From Bacteroidales bacterium (GTDB lineage Bacteria; Bacteroidota; Bacteroidia; Bacteroidales; F082), in the NCBI GenBank assembly GCA_024689285.1, contig JAILDR010000215.1, forward strand, positions 1 to 15,792: a stretch of 15,792 nucleotides of DNA. Reading direction: 5' to 3'. The position numbers and the translations under genes are program-made. The number at the start of each line of letters is the position of its first letter. Positions within the stretch are counted from its first letter, which is position 1. Of the stretch, positions 14,155-15,792 are shown piece by piece. Below the pieces are notes generated by a model. It was not told where the DNA came from, ran no database searches, and worked only from the letters and a program-made list of their open reading frames with translations.

Positions 14155-14183
14155 AAAAAAGTTGACTCGGAAAGGAAGTCAAC
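14155..14183 (-). terminator. Leftward hairpin plus T-run, terminator-like
   Basis: On the minus strand GTTGACT, a 9-base loop and AGTCAAC are followed directly by six T. The 7-bp stem is perfect. It could stop leftward transcription arriving from the right before the toxin promoter. It also occupies the bases immediately before the ATG of the HTH fragment on the plus strand, so it may instead act as an operator or leader hairpin there. Confidence 0.45.
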
Positions 14184-14372
14184 ATGTTTAAATATCAGAC
14201 GCAAAAAAGAGAGAAGTATTTCGAACAAGTCGGCGAAATGTATTTCGTCGAGGAGATGACTGTTACGGCCATCTCAAAAAAATTTCAGTGCCCCCTAGTA
14301 CACTTAGGAATTGGATTCGTATCTTTGCAGAAGAAAATGGTATAGATATGAAGCCAAAGATGTATTACAAAA
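14184..14372 (+). pseudogene. Helix-turn-helix (IS3 OrfA-like) gene fragment, frameshifted and cut by IS4
   Basis: From the ATG at 14184 the frame reads MFKYQTQKREKYFEQVGEMY then FVEEMTVTAISKKFQ. The continuation STLRNWIRIFAEENGIDMKP is in a different frame, from 14297. Restoring one G within CAGTGCCCCCT (near 14288) joins them as KKFQVPPSTLRNWIRIF, a convincing helix-turn-helix of the kind found in IS3-type OrfA and related DNA-binding proteins. The fragment then runs straight into the left terminal repeat of the IS4 element, so it is broken twice. The rest of the gene should lie beyond the right edge of the window. Whether it was a transposase subunit or a regulator cannot be told from 60 residues. 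Confidence 0.7.
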
Positions 14373-14410
14373 TATTACTGTCCGCTAAAAATCGAGGTGT
14401 CTGTAAACAC

Positions 14411-14448
14411 AAAGGCCGAATCTAAGTAATAAAGATTCAGCCTTTTTC
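14411..14448 (+). terminator. Terminator-like hairpin at the left end of the IS4 element
   Basis: AAAGGCCGAATCT and AGATTCAGCCTTT pair over 13 positions with one mismatch around a short loop, followed by a T-run (five T in all). It precedes the transposase promoter. It would block read-through transcription from outside the element into the transposase gene, a strategy known from other insertion sequences. Confidence 0.6.
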
Positions 14449-14450
14449 GT

Positions 14451-14458
14451 TATCTTTG
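14451..14458 (+). promoter_or_regulatory. -7 box of the IS4 transposase promoter
   Basis: TATCTTTG matches TAnnTTTG exactly and lies 24 bases before the chosen ATG at 14483. No clear TTTG -33 box is seen 19-21 bases upstream, where the terminator-like hairpin sits. Confidence 0.5.
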
Positions 14459-14482
14459 TTTCTTCCACAAAACTTAGAAACG

Positions 14483-15706
14483 ATGAGCAAAAGTACACAT
14501 TTTTTCGGACAGCCGGTATTTGGGCAGCTAATAAAATGTTTAGATAAGGAAAAAATCATTGAAATAAGCCGCAAGCACGGAGGGGAGAGGTATGTGAAGT
14601 CGTTTGATGGGTGGCACCATCTGCTGACAATGCTTTATGCCGTGATCATGCGATTCGACTCCCTGCGTGAGATAGAGGCGTCCATGCTCGCGGAGGTGCG
14701 CAAGCTGGCCCATATCGGCCTCAATTCGCTTCCCCGGCGCAGCACACTGTCTGATGCAAACTCCAGAAGGTCCCACAAGTTCTTCGAGGAGGTGTACAGA
14801 TCCCTCTATGAGGCCAATAGGGAGGCCCTTTCCTCGGACAGCCGCACCAATGCGCCGGAAGCGTGGATGAAGGCGCTGAGAATCATTGACTCCACGACCA
14901 TAAGCCTCTTCTCAAACCTGATATTCAAGGGTGTCGGACGCCATCCTAAGACGGGAAAGAAGAAGGGCGGGATCAAGGTCCACGCCGTCATTCATGCCAA
15001 CGAGGGAGTGCCATGCGACGTGAAGTTCACGTCTGCGGCCACGAATGACAGCTTCATGCTCGTCCCCAGCATGTACAATGCAAAAGAGATCGTGGCGCTG
15101 GACAGGGCCTACATAAACTACGGGAAATTTGAGGAGCTGACTGAGCGGGACGTGGTCTATGTCACCAAGATGAAGAAAAACCTGGTGTACGAGGTCCTTG
15201 TCGACTGTATGGATATGCTTCCTTCCGGAGAAATGCAGTACAGGGAGCAGGTCGTTGTGTTCAGGAAGGGCGGAATCAGCCATCTGGCCAGAATCATCAC
15301 GTATGTGGACATAAAGAAGGGAAAGCGTCCGAAACTGATACAGCTGCTGACCAATGATTTCGACATGCCCCTTGACACCGTCGTCCTAATCTACAAGCGC
15401 CGCTGGCAGATTGAGTCGCTTTTCAAGCAGATAAAGCAGAACTTCCCCCTCAGATACTTCTACGGGGAGAGCGAAAACGCCATAAAGATCCAGATATGGG
15501 TCACGCTCATTGCCAATCTTCTCATGACGTTGCTGCAGAATTCACTCAACAGAAGATGGAGTTTCTCTGGACTGGCCACCATGGTGAGAATCGTACTGAT
15601 GTACTATATCAACCTCAATACATTCTTTGAAAGTCCCGAAGAGGACCTGAAAAGGATGCTGGAAGAGTGCGCTGAATCGCCACCTGACCGCGTTGGAAAT
15701 GCTTGA
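14483..15706 (+). CDS. IS4-family transposase with DUF4372-type N-terminus
   Basis: The protein has 407 residues from ATG 14483. An in-frame TTG at 14456 lies in the promoter box and is rejected. The N-terminus (residues 1-75: FFGQPVFGQLIKCLD, KSFDGWHHLLTMLYAVIMRF, SLREIE) fits the DUF4372 domain that precedes many IS4 transposases. Catalytic residues are visible: D136 in RIIDSTTISLF, D207 in VALDRAYINY, and E311 in YKRRWQIESLFKQIKQN. The last stretch is a perfect IS4 Y-(2)-R-(3)-E-(6)-K signature (Y304, R307, E311, K318). There is no internal lesion, so the element should be able to move. It cuts and pastes its own DNA and here has inserted into the HTH gene fragment. GC-rich codon use matches the IS5-like transposase and differs from the AT-rich tip genes. 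Confidence 0.93.
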   Translation: MSKSTHFFGQPVFGQLIKCLDKEKIIEISRKHGGERYVKSFDGWHHLLTMLYAVIMRFDSLREIEASMLAEVRKLAHIGLNSLPRRSTLSDANSRRSHKFFEEVYRSLYEANREALSSDSRTNAPEAWMKALRIIDSTTISLFSNLIFKGVGRHPKTGKKKGGIKVHAVIHANEGVPCDVKFTSAATNDSFMLVPSMYNAKEIVALDRAYINYGKFEELTERDVVYVTKMKKNLVYEVLVDCMDMLPSGEMQYREQVVVFRKGGISHLARIITYVDIKKGKRPKLIQLLTNDFDMPLDTVVLIYKRRWQIESLFKQIKQNFPLRYFYGESENAIKIQIWVTLIANLLMTLLQNSLNRRWSFSGLATMVRIVLMYYINLNTFFESPEEDLKRMLEECAESPPDRVGNA

Positions 15707-15725
15707 TGGGCTTGTCTTAACAAAA

Positions 15726-15767
15726 AGATTCACTCAACTCTTGATTAAAAGGGAGTTGAACGAATCT
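15726..15767. other. Hairpin inside the right end of the IS4 element
   Basis: AGATTCACTCAACTC (15726-15740) and GAGTTGAACGAATCT (15753-15767) pair at 13 of 15 positions around a 12-base loop. It lies 20 bases after the transposase stop and 8 bases from the terminal repeat. It lacks a long T-run, so it may stabilise the mRNA end, insulate the element or stop leftward entry. Confidence 0.45.
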
Positions 15768-15792
15768 CTATGTCGTTTAGCGGACAGTAATA

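Larger units (their letters stand above)
14373..15792 (+). mobile_element. IS4-family insertion sequence, complete
   Basis: TATTACTGTCCGCTAAA at 14373-14389 is the exact reverse complement of 15776-15792, a 17-bp perfect terminal inverted repeat. The outermost two or three bases may belong to the target site. The interior carries one transposase gene, a terminator-like hairpin near the left end and another hairpin near the right end. The window stops at the right end, so a target duplication cannot be checked. Confidence 0.88.

Noticed and set aside
13926..14228. Minus- and plus-strand reading frames of 70-100 codons through the right repeat
   Set aside because: They are open because the tandem units lack stops in several frames. 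The peptides merely repeat DPADVR- or QRHGVEHP-like units and no family fits.

Overview
The window looks like a piece of a Bacteroidota (order Bacteroidales-type) chromosome. Three things point there: promoter boxes of the form TAnnTTTG in front of several genes, a small secreted protein ending in a type IX secretion (T9SS) C-terminal sorting domain, and lipoproteins and transposases of styles common in that phylum. No rRNA, tRNA or CRISPR array is visible.

Layout, left to right. (1) Bases 1-764, minus strand: the N-terminal two thirds or so of an MBOAT-family O-acyltransferase that runs off the left edge. (2) 765-1159: AT-rich spacer. (3) About 1160-2586: an IS5-like insertion sequence with an intact DDE transposase. 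(4) 2586-3180: debris. This is a remnant of one RHS-core lineage carrying an odd in-frame insertion, then a dispersed repeat, then a roughly 105-bp fragment of a second RHS-core lineage. (5) 3181-13767, all on the minus strand: a polymorphic-toxin island read right to left. (6) 13900-14183: promoter, 30-bp-spaced direct repeats, a dispersed repeat in the opposite orientation to the left copy, and a leftward hairpin/T-run. (7) 14184-14372: a frameshifted helix-turn-helix gene fragment cut by (8) 14373-15792, a complete IS4-family element with a 17-bp perfect terminal inverted repeat.

The island is the main interest. It starts with a 143-residue exported protein that has one YD-like motif and a T9SS sorting domain. 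Five bases later comes a giant (about 2,045 residue) SpvB/FG-GAP/YD-repeat/RHS protein. It has its own signal peptide but no sorting domain, because its C-terminus is a variable tip with a His...Cys arrangement like that of permuted papain-like enzymes. One base after it lies a lipoprotein gene, the likely immunity partner. Downstream are eroded remains of at least one earlier tip/immunity pair: a 25-codon tip tail, a lipoprotein pseudogene, and a 48-codon fragment similar to that pseudogene's C-terminus. These are followed by a further intact lipoprotein gene. Then comes an orphan RHS core plus tip module whose C-terminus is a PD-(D/E)XK-like nuclease, with a non-exported immunity candidate 3 bases after it. 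A final short core fragment ends the series.

I read this as an expressed RHS toxin gene followed by a stack of displaced tips. They share about 410 bp of diverged core sequence, through which tips could be exchanged. Immunity location appears to track the tip: lipoproteins accompany the papain-like tip, and a cytoplasmic protein accompanies the nuclease tip. Functions of the tips and immunity proteins are inferred from motifs and gene order, not demonstrated.
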